Positions 42,352 to 50,770 of a DNA stretch of 64,000 nt are shown in pieces. Below the pieces are notes generated by a model. It was not told where the DNA came from, ran no database searches, and saw only the letters and a program-made list of their open reading frames with translations. The number at the start of each line of letters is the position of its first letter. Positions within the stretch are counted from its first letter, which is position 1. A program made the translations under genes and the position numbers. The stretch lies in the NCBI GenBank assembly GCA_036960565.1, contig JBALXQ010000009.1, positions 62,001-126,000 on the forward strand, read 5' to 3'. This stretch comes from Bermanella sp036960565 (GTDB lineage: Bacteria > Pseudomonadota > Gammaproteobacteria > Pseudomonadales > Oceanobacteraceae).

Positions 42352-43386
42352 TTACTTAAGTTTCCAGCGTAAAGTTTCACCAGCGCGAAGGGGGACGATC
42401 ACTTCGTTCCCAAATTGCATTTCAGTTGGAGCGACCCAGTCTTCTTTAACAAGCGTGATGGTGTCTGAGTTTCTAGGCATTTTATAGAAGTCTGGACCAT
42501 TAAAGCTAGAGAAGCCTTCTAAGTGATTAATCGCACCTAGATCATCAAAAATTTCTGCATATATTTCTATCGCCGCATAGGAGGTAAAGCAGCCAGCGCA
42601 ACCGCAAGCATTCTCTTTAGCCGATTTAACATGGGGCGCCGAATCTGTACCAAGAAAGAAACGACTATGACCCTGGCTTACTACGTCACATAAGGCCTGT
42701 TGGTGTGTATTACGTTTAAGAATTGGAAGGCAATAATAGTGTGGCTTAATACCGCCAACCAGCATGTGGTTTCGGTTATAGGCTAAGTGCTGAGGAGTAA
42801 TGGTCGCACCGACATTGTTAGATTGACCCATAACAAACTGAGCCGCTTCCTTAGTGGTGATATGCTCTACAACCAACCGCAAAGTAGGGACTTTAGCCAC
42901 AAGGCCCGTTAATACCTCATCTAAGAAACGTTTCTCGCGGTCAAATACATCAACACTTGGATCGGTGACTTCACCGTGTACCAACAGGGGCATATCGTAT
43001 TCAGCCATTACCGAAGCAATTTCCGATAATTTAGATAGGTCAGTAACACCGGAGTCAGAGTTAGTGGTGGCGCCAGCTGGATAAAGCTTTGCTGCAACCA
43101 CATGCCCAGACTCAGCGGCCTCAGCGATCATTTCCGGTGTAGTATTATCAGTCAGGTAAATTACCATTAACGGCTTAAAATCGGGAAAAGCTTGGCTTTG
43201 CTTTAAGATACGATCGCGATACTCAAGTGCTTGCTGAGCGTTCATTACTGGCGGTTGCAAGTTAGGCATGATGATAGCGCGCGACATAATGCGGGCTGTT
43301 GCCGGCACGGTACTTTCTAGTAAAGCGCCATCACGTAAATGCAGATGCCAATCGTCAGGACGAGTTATAGTGATTTGTTGAGACAT
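42352..43386 (-). CDS. pyrC: Dihydroorotase
   Basis: PyrC cyclises N-carbamoyl-aspartate to dihydroorotate in pyrimidine synthesis. The 344-residue class II dihydroorotase has the zinc-binding DDWHLHLRDG near the N-terminus, KLYPAGATTNSDSGVTD with the carbamylated-Lys position, LLVHGEVTD, LVVEHITT and the catalytic Asp in FFLGTDSAPH. The ATG at 43386 with aaagg upstream is preferred over a TTG two codons before. A recombinase gene follows by 5 bp. Confidence 0.95.
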   Translation of the reverse strand: MSQQITITRPDDWHLHLRDGALLESTVPATARIMSRAIIMPNLQPPVMNAQQALEYRDRILKQSQAFPDFKPLMVIYLTDNTTPEMIAEAAESGHVVAAKLYPAGATTNSDSGVTDLSKLSEIASVMAEYDMPLLVHGEVTDPSVDVFDREKRFLDEVLTGLVAKVPTLRLVVEHITTKEAAQFVMGQSNNVGATITPQHLAYNRNHMLVGGIKPHYYCLPILKRNTHQQALCDVVSQGHSRFFLGTDSAPHVKSAKENACGCAGCFTSYAAIEIYAEIFDDLGAINHLEGFSSFNGPDFYKMPRNSDTITLVKEDWVAPTEMQFGNEVIVPLRAGETLRWKLK

Positions 43387-43596
43387 TAACAAAGCCTTTA
43401 TAAATAGGTAGCCATTATAGCAATGGTATCAATTGGTTACAGAGAGTTTACAGTTGATAGGCGGTTTAGCGCACAAATACAGTTTTTGCCTATTGGCAAA
43501 TGATCTGTCTATTGTAACAAGTAATGTCAGTAGGCTGTATTAGATAGACAAGTCAGGGCATATTTATTTTTAAGCGCGATCATCCTAGTTTTACCT

Positions 43597-43626
43597 AATT
43601 TCCGATAATAACATTTATCGGAAATT
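43597..43626 (+). repeat. 12-bp inverted repeat upstream of the CheW-CZB gene
   Basis: Perfect arms aatttccgataa (43597-43608) and ttatcggaaatt (43615-43626) flank a six-base centre. The repeat lies 28 bp before the ribosome-binding site of the CheW-CZB gene. It could be an operator or a 5-prime-UTR hairpin. The rest of the 275-bp gap holds a 6-bp repeat tttgcc / ggcaaa (43485-43500) nearer pyrC and no gene. Confidence 0.75.
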
Positions 43627-43661
43627 GCATAGAGAGATTCTTTGTCTAGAATTAAGGTTAA

Positions 43662-44537
43662 ATGCCAACACTTGAGTACCCTATGGAAGCCGCAGTCGAC
43701 ACACAGCCACTATCTGTATTTGATCAAAGTGACACATTGGAGGTCATTACTTTCTATGTTGGCCAAACCCAGTACGCTACGCCCGTCAGTGAAGTTCGAT
43801 ACATAGAGCAAGATAAGCGTAAGACAACACGCATTGAAGTTAATGAAAAAGTTGGAGCTGAAGTTACAAGTTATCAAGGTAAGCCAGTACCTATCTACGA
43901 CCTCGCGAATCTTATGGGTTGCCAAGCAGAATACACGGCCAATATTGCCCTACTAAAAATATTAAAGGATCAGGAAAAAGAACATCAAGATTGGATGGAT
44001 GCACTTGAGTCCAGTTTGCGCAGCGGAGACTCATTTAGTCATGTAAAAGATGCAAATCAATGCGGGTTTGGGCGCTGGTATTCCGGATTCCAGGCTGATG
44101 ATGAGCTACTGGCAGATATTCTTGAAGACTTTGATGCTCCACACAAGCGATTGCACGGTCTTGCCGATGAATTACTTGCATTACGAGAAGAAGGAAACGC
44201 CAAAAAAGCACTGGCTATATTAGAAGTTGAGCGCGGCAAAACTTTTGGCAAGCTTGTTAACTTATTTGGCGCAGCGCGAGATCGCCTAGAGAACATCACT
44301 CGCCCTATTCTTTTGTATATAGATACCGGCCATAAAATGATTGCTGTTCGTTTAAATGCCATCAGTGACATTGTGACTTATGGCATTGCAGACTTTACAA
44401 CTCAGTCGGAAGTTGACGATAACCAGCAGCTCAACACTCTAAGCTTTTTCTCAGGCTATTTAGAGAATAAAGACGATGAGCCACCGTGTGTACTTCTAGA
44501 CTGGCGTCGATTTACCGGCTCAAATACAGAGTGCTAG
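43662..44537 (+). CDS. CheW-like protein with inserted CZB zinc-sensing domain
   Basis: A 291-residue cytoplasmic protein. Residues about 25-95 begin a CheW domain (LEVITFYVGQTQYATPVSEV, GKPVPIYDLANLMG). A chemoreceptor zinc-binding (CZB) domain intervenes at about 100-205, with the zinc ligands His in EKEHQDWMDAL, Cys in CGFGRWY (about C133) and two His in DAPHKRLHGLADEL. CheW sequence resumes at about 220 (ILLYIDTGHKMIAVRLNAIS). The interruption of CheW by CZB suggests a scaffold whose coupling is tuned by zinc or by oxidants. It stands alone, with no other che genes nearby. Confidence 0.85.
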   Translation: MPTLEYPMEAAVDTQPLSVFDQSDTLEVITFYVGQTQYATPVSEVRYIEQDKRKTTRIEVNEKVGAEVTSYQGKPVPIYDLANLMGCQAEYTANIALLKILKDQEKEHQDWMDALESSLRSGDSFSHVKDANQCGFGRWYSGFQADDELLADILEDFDAPHKRLHGLADELLALREEGNAKKALAILEVERGKTFGKLVNLFGAARDRLENITRPILLYIDTGHKMIAVRLNAISDIVTYGIADFTTQSEVDDNQQLNTLSFFSGYLENKDDEPPCVLLDWRRFTGSNTEC

Positions 44538-44543
44538 CTGGCC

Positions 44544-45887
44544 CTATCGTTTAGCTGGTGTTCGCATCGTTACAAACTCTTCAGCAGAACTAGGATGAAT
44601 ACCAATGGTGCTGTCAAAGTTAGCTTTAGTAGCACCAGCCTTGATCGCTATAGCAATGCCCTGCAATATTTCACCAGCATGCTCCCCAAGCATATGAGCG
44701 CCAAGCACCCTGTCACTAGTTTTATCCACGACTAGTTTCATATAGGTACGCTCATCCGAGCCGCTCAAAGTGTGTTTAAGTGCTTTAAATTCACTTTCAT
44801 ACACGTCAATTGTAAAACCTTTATCCCGCGCCCCTTCCTCGCTTAAGCCTACTGTCGCCATACACGGCTGAGAGAAAATTGCGGTTGGAATATTGTCGTA
44901 ATCAAGCGCAGTTAACTCCCCCTGATATTGCTGTCGTAGGAAAGTCATTGCTTCCTCTAATGCCACGGGCGTTAATTGCGCAGTATCGATAAGATCACCC
45001 ATCGCATAAACACTTTCGACATTGGTTTGATATTGATCATTCACGTTAATAAAACCGCGCTTACTTAATTCAATTCCTTGCTCATCGATCCCTAGGTTAT
45101 CGATATTGGGCGTGCGCCCAGTAGCGCATACAACCAGCTCTACCTGAGTACTAATACCCGACGCAAATTGAACCTCAAAGCCGTCATTGTTTTTAACCAC
45201 CGCTGAAGGCTGTTCAGCAATTAGATTAAGGCCTTTCTTTAGGATTTCCCTCTGGGCGATAGTTCGAGTGCTTTCATCAAACCCGCGTAACAATCTGCCT
45301 GACCTTGATGCAATTTGAGTCTCACATCCCAAGCCATTTAAAATCCCCGCAAACTCTACCGCTATGTAGCCGCTGCCGATCACAACGGCTGATTTTGGAA
45401 AGGTATCTAAAAAGAAAATTTCATTACTGGTAATGAGGTGCTCTTTTCCCGGAATGTCGGGTTTAGTTGGCCAGCCACCCGTCGCCAATAGTATTTTCTC
45501 TGCCGTGTAGGTTTTTCCATCCAGTTCAACTGAATTTGGCCCAACTAATTTTGCATGCCCCCATAACGTGGTGACACCTGAGTTATCTAATAAATTTTTA
45601 TATATGCCGTTAAGGCGCTCTATCTCTTTGGTTTTGTTATCTCTTAACGTTGGCCAGTCAAATTTATTTAGATTAATATCTAAGCCAAAACCTTTAGCTT
45701 CTTCCTGCATGTGAGGAAATTCACTGGCGTAAACAAATAGCTTTTTAGGTACGCAGCCAACATTTACGCAGGTGCCACCTAAATACCGAGACTCCGCGAC
45801 GGCTACTTTTTTCCCCATGCCAGACGCCATACGTCCAGCTCTAACACCTGCCGAACCGGCACCTATAATAAATAAGTCAAAATCCAT
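44544..45887 (-). CDS. gorA: Glutathione-disulfide reductase
   Basis: A homodimeric FAD enzyme reducing glutathione disulfide with NADPH. The 447-residue protein has the FAD motif GAGSAGVRAGRMA, the redox-active pair C40/C45 in GGTCVNVGCVPKK, the NADPH domain GSGYIAVEFAGIL, and the catalytic C-terminal His-Glu in GIHPSSAEEFVTMR. It lies 12 bp downstream of gspM on the same strand, so it may be read from the secretion operon, and is convergent with the CheW-CZB gene. Confidence 0.94.
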   Translation of the reverse strand: MDFDLFIIGAGSAGVRAGRMASGMGKKVAVAESRYLGGTCVNVGCVPKKLFVYASEFPHMQEEAKGFGLDINLNKFDWPTLRDNKTKEIERLNGIYKNLLDNSGVTTLWGHAKLVGPNSVELDGKTYTAEKILLATGGWPTKPDIPGKEHLITSNEIFFLDTFPKSAVVIGSGYIAVEFAGILNGLGCETQIASRSGRLLRGFDESTRTIAQREILKKGLNLIAEQPSAVVKNNDGFEVQFASGISTQVELVVCATGRTPNIDNLGIDEQGIELSKRGFINVNDQYQTNVESVYAMGDLIDTAQLTPVALEEAMTFLRQQYQGELTALDYDNIPTAIFSQPCMATVGLSEEGARDKGFTIDVYESEFKALKHTLSGSDERTYMKLVVDKTSDRVLGAHMLGEHAGEILQGIAIAIKAGATKANFDSTIGIHPSSAEEFVTMRTPAKR

Positions 45888-45899
45888 AATATCTCTCCG

Positions 45900-46433
45900 T
45901 TACGATTTCAGGACGGCTCTTAAATTGACAAGACCGGGGCTTACTTTATCGATGGAAATTTGCTCTATGCTTATTCCCTTTTGAGTTTCCAAAATCTCTA
46001 ACCAATCAATAACCGAATTAAAGTTAGCACTATCTAACCAAACTCTTAGTCCCTGCTGCCCTTCAGGTTCAAAGCGTTTCAGGGTGATGTTCTTGGCTTT
46101 GGCCGTATTATTAACTACGCCTAGAATAGATCCGCCCTTGCTGCTGCTAGGGTTTTTGTTCGCTACCCCAAAATGAAATGCATTTTCTTTCATTTTATTA
46201 TGAAAGGTTAACTCACTATTAAAGCGTTGCTCCGATTTGTGTTTAGCCACTTGGCTTGGCTGCCATATCCAAATAAATATTAGCGCTAGGAATATCGCCA
46301 TGGATATCGACTTCACCATTAATTGATCACGGGAAGTTAAGCCATCGAACCAAGATAATGCACCCTGATAAATACCGGATGCCATTAGCTGTTGCTTGCT
46401 TTGCTCTTTAAAGCGCTCTATAAACTCAGCCAT
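45900..46433 (-). CDS. gspM: Type II secretion system protein M
   Basis: A 177-residue inner-membrane platform protein. A short cytoplasmic segment is followed by one transmembrane helix (about 43-58, MAIFLALIFIWIW) and a periplasmic ferredoxin-like domain that pairs with GspL. The sequence WFDGLTSRDQLMVKS before the helix is typical. The start overlaps gspL by 8 bp. It ends the gsp cluster; gorA follows, and no gspN is present. Confidence 0.88.
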   Translation of the reverse strand: MAEFIERFKEQSKQQLMASGIYQGALSWFDGLTSRDQLMVKSISMAIFLALIFIWIWQPSQVAKHKSEQRFNSELTFHNKMKENAFHFGVANKNPSSSKGGSILGVVNNTAKAKNITLKRFEPEGQQGLRVWLDSANFNSVIDWLEILETQKGISIEQISIDKVSPGLVNLRAVLKS

Positions 46434-47589
46434 TTTTAGACACCTTTAATAACCCTTTAATGCGCTTGCCATCATTATTAGCCGATGCAATTTCCACCGA
46501 TAAATTCTTCTGTTCTAGTTTTTTCTTAATGCCGTCTAATTGAGCAACGTTCTCAGTAATAATACTAATTTCAAGAGTGCCTTTTTTTGCCGTGAATCGT
46601 ACTGCATGAATTTCAGCACTCTTATTTTGTCTAATCTCACCTGCGGTTATGGCCAATATTTGAGTAAAGCCTGCGCTACCTTGAGCAGTAGCCGTATTGT
46701 TATCGAGCTTTTCAGCAAACTGACGCTTTATGCCTCTTACTCTTTCACCTGGAAATAACTTTAAATAAAATTCTTTCGATGCGGCCTTCACAAGCCCAGC
46801 CAAATTGGTTTGCTGCGAAGCCGTAATTAAATTAATACTGATTATTAAAGCAAATAAACAAGCGGCTAGGGTGATGACCGCTTTAATTTTTGAATTTGAT
46901 TTTTTATCACCACTGGCTTTTAGTTGGTATTGGCCAGACAGAAGATTATTTGCTGTCATTAGAGTTTGTGATTGAATATATTGAAGCACTTCAGAAAATT
47001 CTTTCTGCTCAATACCTAAGCCAAGGTTTTCAAGTTGTAGCTCAAGTAATTCTAGTTTATCTCCAGCATAACTAATGATTACATTTTGTTTGCCTTCATC
47101 CTGGCTCAGATGTTTTTCAAGTGCTAAAGGTAAAAAATCAACAGGAACACTAAAAGCTGAGTACTCATTAATCCGAACGCAGGCATTGTCTTCAATGATT
47201 AATACAGAAATATTATCAGGGCCAATGGGTAAAAGCATAGGCAGATAGAATAGCTTTGTCGGCGCATGTAATTCTATTATGTTCTTAATGACACTGTGCT
47301 GAATGGTCAAGGCATGTGCTTGACCATTGCTACGCCCAATATAATGTAGATGATTACTCTCAACATCATTAGCCAGAAGCTCTTCCATAGCAAAGGGCAA
47401 GGCTTTTACAATTTGGCGAGCCTGTTTAGTGGGCATAGGCGCGCTTAGGATATTACAATCATTACCCATTAACATTGCAACAGGGTTTAAAATACCTTGG
47501 GCTTCTGATTGCTCTTGAAAATGAATTACGCCATCTTCTGATATAACACTTGCGGCTTCAGTCACGCTTTTTATTAAAAGTAATTTCAT
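46426..47589 (-). CDS. gspL: Type II secretion system protein L
   Basis: A 387-residue protein linking the GspE ATPase to the inner-membrane platform. The cytoplasmic actin-like domain (about 1-225) carries the family pattern RQIVKALPFAMEELLANDVE. A single transmembrane helix lies at about 235-255, followed by a periplasmic ferredoxin-like domain with coiled approach. It lies 3 bp after gspK and overlaps gspM. Confidence 0.88.
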   Translation of the reverse strand: MKLLLIKSVTEAASVISEDGVIHFQEQSEAQGILNPVAMLMGNDCNILSAPMPTKQARQIVKALPFAMEELLANDVESNHLHYIGRSNGQAHALTIQHSVIKNIIELHAPTKLFYLPMLLPIGPDNISVLIIEDNACVRINEYSAFSVPVDFLPLALEKHLSQDEGKQNVIISYAGDKLELLELQLENLGLGIEQKEFSEVLQYIQSQTLMTANNLLSGQYQLKASGDKKSNSKIKAVITLAACLFALIISINLITASQQTNLAGLVKAASKEFYLKLFPGERVRGIKRQFAEKLDNNTATAQGSAGFTQILAITAGEIRQNKSAEIHAVRFTAKKGTLEISIITENVAQLDGIKKKLEQKNLSVEIASANNDGKRIKGLLKVSKNG

Positions 47590-47592
47590 GTT

Positions 47593-48645
47593 TTATGTGC
47601 AACTTATTAATTTTAGCCTGCCGATATCTGCGGCTTTTCTTGAGAAATCTCGATATACCACACCGACAAACCCTGTATTTGGATCCATATCTCTTTTTAT
47701 AATGGATTCCAAAATCATTTCCTGCCCATCAATCTGGACTTTAATGAATACGCTAAAGTAAACGGTGTTAAGACTGAAGTCAGCTGTGTCCCATCTTCCA
47801 GTTGGATTTTGCCCAGCGGAAGCTTTTACCAAAGGGTCAAGTATTGTGTTAGCAAATAAGTCAGAGACACTATCATGTACATTATTATTTCGAACGCTAG
47901 GACCACAAGCGCCTGGGCGAGTAACGTTAACAATTTTCTCTGCGTCGGCTAAGGTTAGCTTTGAATCCCAAGACTTTAACACCATAGACTCAGTAGTATT
48001 AATGTTTAGGGTTGTTTTTGCAGGCAGCGCTGTGATGTATGGCTCCAATGCAATATAAATATCGCGATCCACTTCCTCTATAAGCATTAGCTCAGATGGA
48101 TGAGAAAAAGGCACTCCTGATGCGCTATAAGGCGGTTCCATATTTTGATAAATTGAACTTGCCGTACTGTTGGGATCGAGCCAGTCTTTTAAATTAGTCG
48201 CAACGGAACTAGGGATAAGTATGCCCGTTTTACTGCCAACTTCGTCAATTAATCTTTCAAATCGAGCCATTGCCGCCGTAGGATTAACCCCATCTGGCGA
48301 CAGCGAGTTCAAGTTGAACAATCCTTGTAGATCCCTAACGTAAACCTCTATGTTGGCACCGGCCCATTCAACTGGTGGTAGTTGATTCCATTGCTCTGCC
48401 GATGTATCCCATGGTTCATCGGCATTAGTATCTCGGTTGGCATCAAAAATAAGACCTGATTTAGCAACATCTTCAACACTCAACGCTAACAATTGGGCTT
48501 GCGTTAAACTAATGCTGGCGCTGGCTTGGGCCATGCTCATTTTTTGGCGGCTTTGCATTGATATGGCCAATAAAGAAACCAGAGCAAAAATAAATAACAC
48601 TGTAATTAGGGCTAGCCCCTTTTGCTTATTCGCGAATGAAGGCAT
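47593..48645 (-). CDS. gspK: Type II secretion system minor pseudopilin K
   Basis: A 350-residue pseudopilin that caps the pseudopilus with GspI and GspJ. The prepilin leader MPSFANKQKG is followed by LALITVLFIFALVSLLAISM. At position +5 the usual Glu is absent (Thr or Val), as is normal for GspK. The large extra domain has FNLNSLSPDG and LLNINT-like elements (TTLNINTTES). I choose the ATG at 48645, with gaggt 8 nt upstream; upstream in-frame starts overlap gspJ further. Confidence 0.9.
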   Translation of the reverse strand: MPSFANKQKGLALITVLFIFALVSLLAISMQSRQKMSMAQASASISLTQAQLLALSVEDVAKSGLIFDANRDTNADEPWDTSAEQWNQLPPVEWAGANIEVYVRDLQGLFNLNSLSPDGVNPTAAMARFERLIDEVGSKTGILIPSSVATNLKDWLDPNSTASSIYQNMEPPYSASGVPFSHPSELMLIEEVDRDIYIALEPYITALPAKTTLNINTTESMVLKSWDSKLTLADAEKIVNVTRPGACGPSVRNNNVHDSVSDLFANTILDPLVKASAGQNPTGRWDTADFSLNTVYFSVFIKVQIDGQEMILESIIKRDMDPNTGFVGVVYRDFSRKAADIGRLKLISCT

Positions 48646-49354
48646 GTCGCGGCACCTCATAAATTCTTTCAATCTCACCAAGTTTATCCACGCTGTATAC
48701 CAACTTAATTTTAGCGAGATCGGAAATCATACCGGGAGATATATAGGGAGAAGGCCAATTTTCTTCCCAGCCTTGCGTTACTATATTGTTATTACTATCT
48801 GTTAAATCAACCGCTTGGCCGGCGAAATAAACGGCCGCTTCTATAATATTGTCAATTAGGACCTGTACAGTTGGGCCTTCGCTGTTTGGTGCCAAATCTA
48901 AAACAGGCCAGAATAATCTTACTAAGCAATTTCCAATCTCTTCACCGATTTGTTTTTCAGCATCTGTACAATACTCACTATCGTGACTTCGAACTGCGTA
49001 GGCCACCCGCTGTAAGTTCGAGCGCTTTAGGCTTCCAAACGCGGCATTGGCCTGACCGGAATGAGTGAATTCGATTAAGTAATCACTTTCGTTTGTAAGT
49101 GGCTCCCTATAGTCGCCATTTTCATCTAAAACTTTTCTGCCAGCAGCCTGCCATAAATCTCTTTTTACCCATAAATCCATGCGCTGAACAGTACGAAGCT
49201 GGGATGAGCGTTCATTAATTGAGGCGCTAGTATTGGCAATACTTGATAAAAGTTGACTGGCACCAATGCCAATTAGAGCAGTTATGGTGACGGCTAATAA
49301 TACTTCTAAGAGTGTGAAGCCGCCCTGGGCTCGATAGGAACTAGACATCGTCAT
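48626..49354 (-). CDS. gspJ: Type II secretion system minor pseudopilin J
   Basis: A 242-residue minor pseudopilin. The leader ends before QGG/FTLLEVLLAVTITALIG, with Glu at +5. The globular part includes DLWQAAGRKV and EIERIYEVPRHAF. It forms the tip complex with GspI and GspK. It overlaps gspI by 14 bp and gspK by 20 bp. An ATG two codons downstream (49348) is an equally possible start. Confidence 0.9.
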   Translation of the reverse strand: MTMSSSYRAQGGFTLLEVLLAVTITALIGIGASQLLSSIANTSASINERSSQLRTVQRMDLWVKRDLWQAAGRKVLDENGDYREPLTNESDYLIEFTHSGQANAAFGSLKRSNLQRVAYAVRSHDSEYCTDAEKQIGEEIGNCLVRLFWPVLDLAPNSEGPTVQVLIDNIIEAAVYFAGQAVDLTDSNNNIVTQGWEENWPSPYISPGMISDLAKIKLVYSVDKLGEIERIYEVPRHAFIRE

Positions 49355-49742
49355 TCGCCAAAAATGAGACGAACGACTGCAACACTGAGTCGGGCTCGCT
49401 TTTTAAAGACACGGCAACCGTCACTTCTTTTGCTTCCATTGGTATGCCACCAAAATCTTTTTTGATGCTCACCGTTGTATTTATAAGCCATTCCCTGTTG
49501 GACATTTTTACTTCATCCGTTCCTTTTTTAATATCATTCCAAGGTAAAAAACGCATTTCAATCAGTTTATTTTCTGCTATCCAAGCCGCTAGCATTTTCT
49601 TTTCCAGGTGGATTTGATTGTCTACTGTGACTGATGCCACTTGCGATACTGTCGTGGCGAGCATGGCAAAAATTGTAATGGCAATCATGACTTCTAATAG
49701 AGTAAAGCCGCTTTGTTTATTTTTCACTGTTGATATCCACAT
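49341..49742 (-). CDS. gspI: Type II secretion system minor pseudopilin I
   Basis: A 133-residue minor pseudopilin with prepilin peptidase site QSG/FTLLEVMIAITIFAMLA and the family feature AAWIAENKLIEMR. GspI nucleates the pseudopilus tip with GspJ and GspK. It overlaps gspH by 26 bp and gspJ by 14 bp. Confidence 0.92.
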   Translation of the reverse strand: MWISTVKNKQSGFTLLEVMIAITIFAMLATTVSQVASVTVDNQIHLEKKMLAAWIAENKLIEMRFLPWNDIKKGTDEVKMSNREWLINTTVSIKKDFGGIPMEAKEVTVAVSLKSEPDSVLQSFVSFLANDDV

Positions 49743-50298
49743 AAAAGCGCCCCACTCCCATTCCTCTGGTTGTGACTGAGAACTCCAAGTCTTCTATTGA
49801 TACTTCAAAGGAAGCAACTGATTGTTCGCCTGAACTCAAAACGTAGAATTGCGGCTCAATCTTATCGGATTCCGCTTTCTCTTGAGCGTAATCAAGTACC
49901 ACAGCCTGACCATCAACTTTAAGTAAAAAAAGCATCTCCTCCATGCTTAGTTCAAATACATCTGTAAATCGTCCTTTATAAGGCATCCACTCGTATTCGA
50001 TTTTTGAATTTGCAGTTGTAGAGTTGGCACTGCCAGATCTTCCATTAGTCGATATAGCCTCCTCGTAAGAATAAGGCGTTAACTTATTTTTTGTCACTTC
50101 AAAGCCGATGTCCTTATTCTGAAACAAAGCCTCATCTGAAACGGCCTCAAGAAAAAATTTAAGGCGCTCGGCTTCATTAATAAGTTGGTCTTTACGCGGA
50201 TCGCCACCGGTGTTAATGGCAGCCATAGAAACAAGCATGGCAATAATAACCAGTACTACTAATATTTCGATTAATGTAAATCCGCGCTGCGACTTCAT
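49717..50298 (-). CDS. gspH: Type II secretion system minor pseudopilin H
   Basis: A 193-residue minor pseudopilin starting MKSQRG/FTLIEILVVLVIIAML. The globular region has EAERLKFFLEAVSDEALFQNKDIGF, typical of GspH. The frame is open upstream into gspG, but the ATG at 50298 gives the short basic prepilin leader. It lies 7 bp after gspG. Confidence 0.9.
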   Translation of the reverse strand: MKSQRGFTLIEILVVLVIIAMLVSMAAINTGGDPRKDQLINEAERLKFFLEAVSDEALFQNKDIGFEVTKNKLTPYSYEEAISTNGRSGSANSTTANSKIEYEWMPYKGRFTDVFELSMEEMLFLLKVDGQAVVLDYAQEKAESDKIEPQFYVLSSGEQSVASFEVSIEDLEFSVTTRGMGVGRFYVDINSEK

Positions 50299-50305
50299 GT
50301 GCTTA

Positions 50306-50719
50306 TTAGTCGTTACTGCTAATGTCTGTTGCGTCTTCTTCGCCACCTTCTTCACCGTCGGCACCTAAAGAAACAATTTCGTAACTGCTCTTTTTAGAAA
50401 AGTAGATGTAGGCATTACCCCAAGGATCTACTGGTAGCTTTTTCATGTAGCCACCAGACTTGTAATTTTTTGGTTCTGGAGAGCCTGAAGGTTTACTAGA
50501 CAATGCTTCAATGCCTTGAGAAGTTGACGGATAAGTAAAGTTATCTAGTTTGTACATATCCAGCGCCAATGAAATATTTGCCATTTCTGCTTTGGCGGTT
50601 TTAACGCGAGCGGCTCCCGCTTCACCAATAATGTTTGGTGCGACCATAGCAATGAGCCCTGCCAGTATTGCTAGTACTACCATTATCTCTATTAGGGTAA
50701 AGCCCTTTTGATTTTTCAT
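50306..50719 (-). CDS. gspG: Type II secretion system major pseudopilin G
   Basis: A 137-residue major pseudopilin. The prepilin leader MKNQKG precedes FTLIEIMVVLAILAGLIAMV. The C-terminal calcium-site region contains LPVDPWGNAYIYFSKKSSYEIVS and SLGADGEEGGEEDATDIS. It polymerises into the pseudopilus piston. The ATG at 50719 has aaggag five bases upstream; a GTG two codons earlier would sit on the ribosome-binding site. Confidence 0.96.
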   Translation of the reverse strand: MKNQKGFTLIEIMVVLAILAGLIAMVAPNIIGEAGAARVKTAKAEMANISLALDMYKLDNFTYPSTSQGIEALSSKPSGSPEPKNYKSGGYMKKLPVDPWGNAYIYFSKKSSYEIVSLGADGEEGGEEDATDISSND

Positions 50720-50770
50720 ATCCACTCCTTTAAGTTTAATAGTTTGTAATATTGCTTATTAACATGACGA

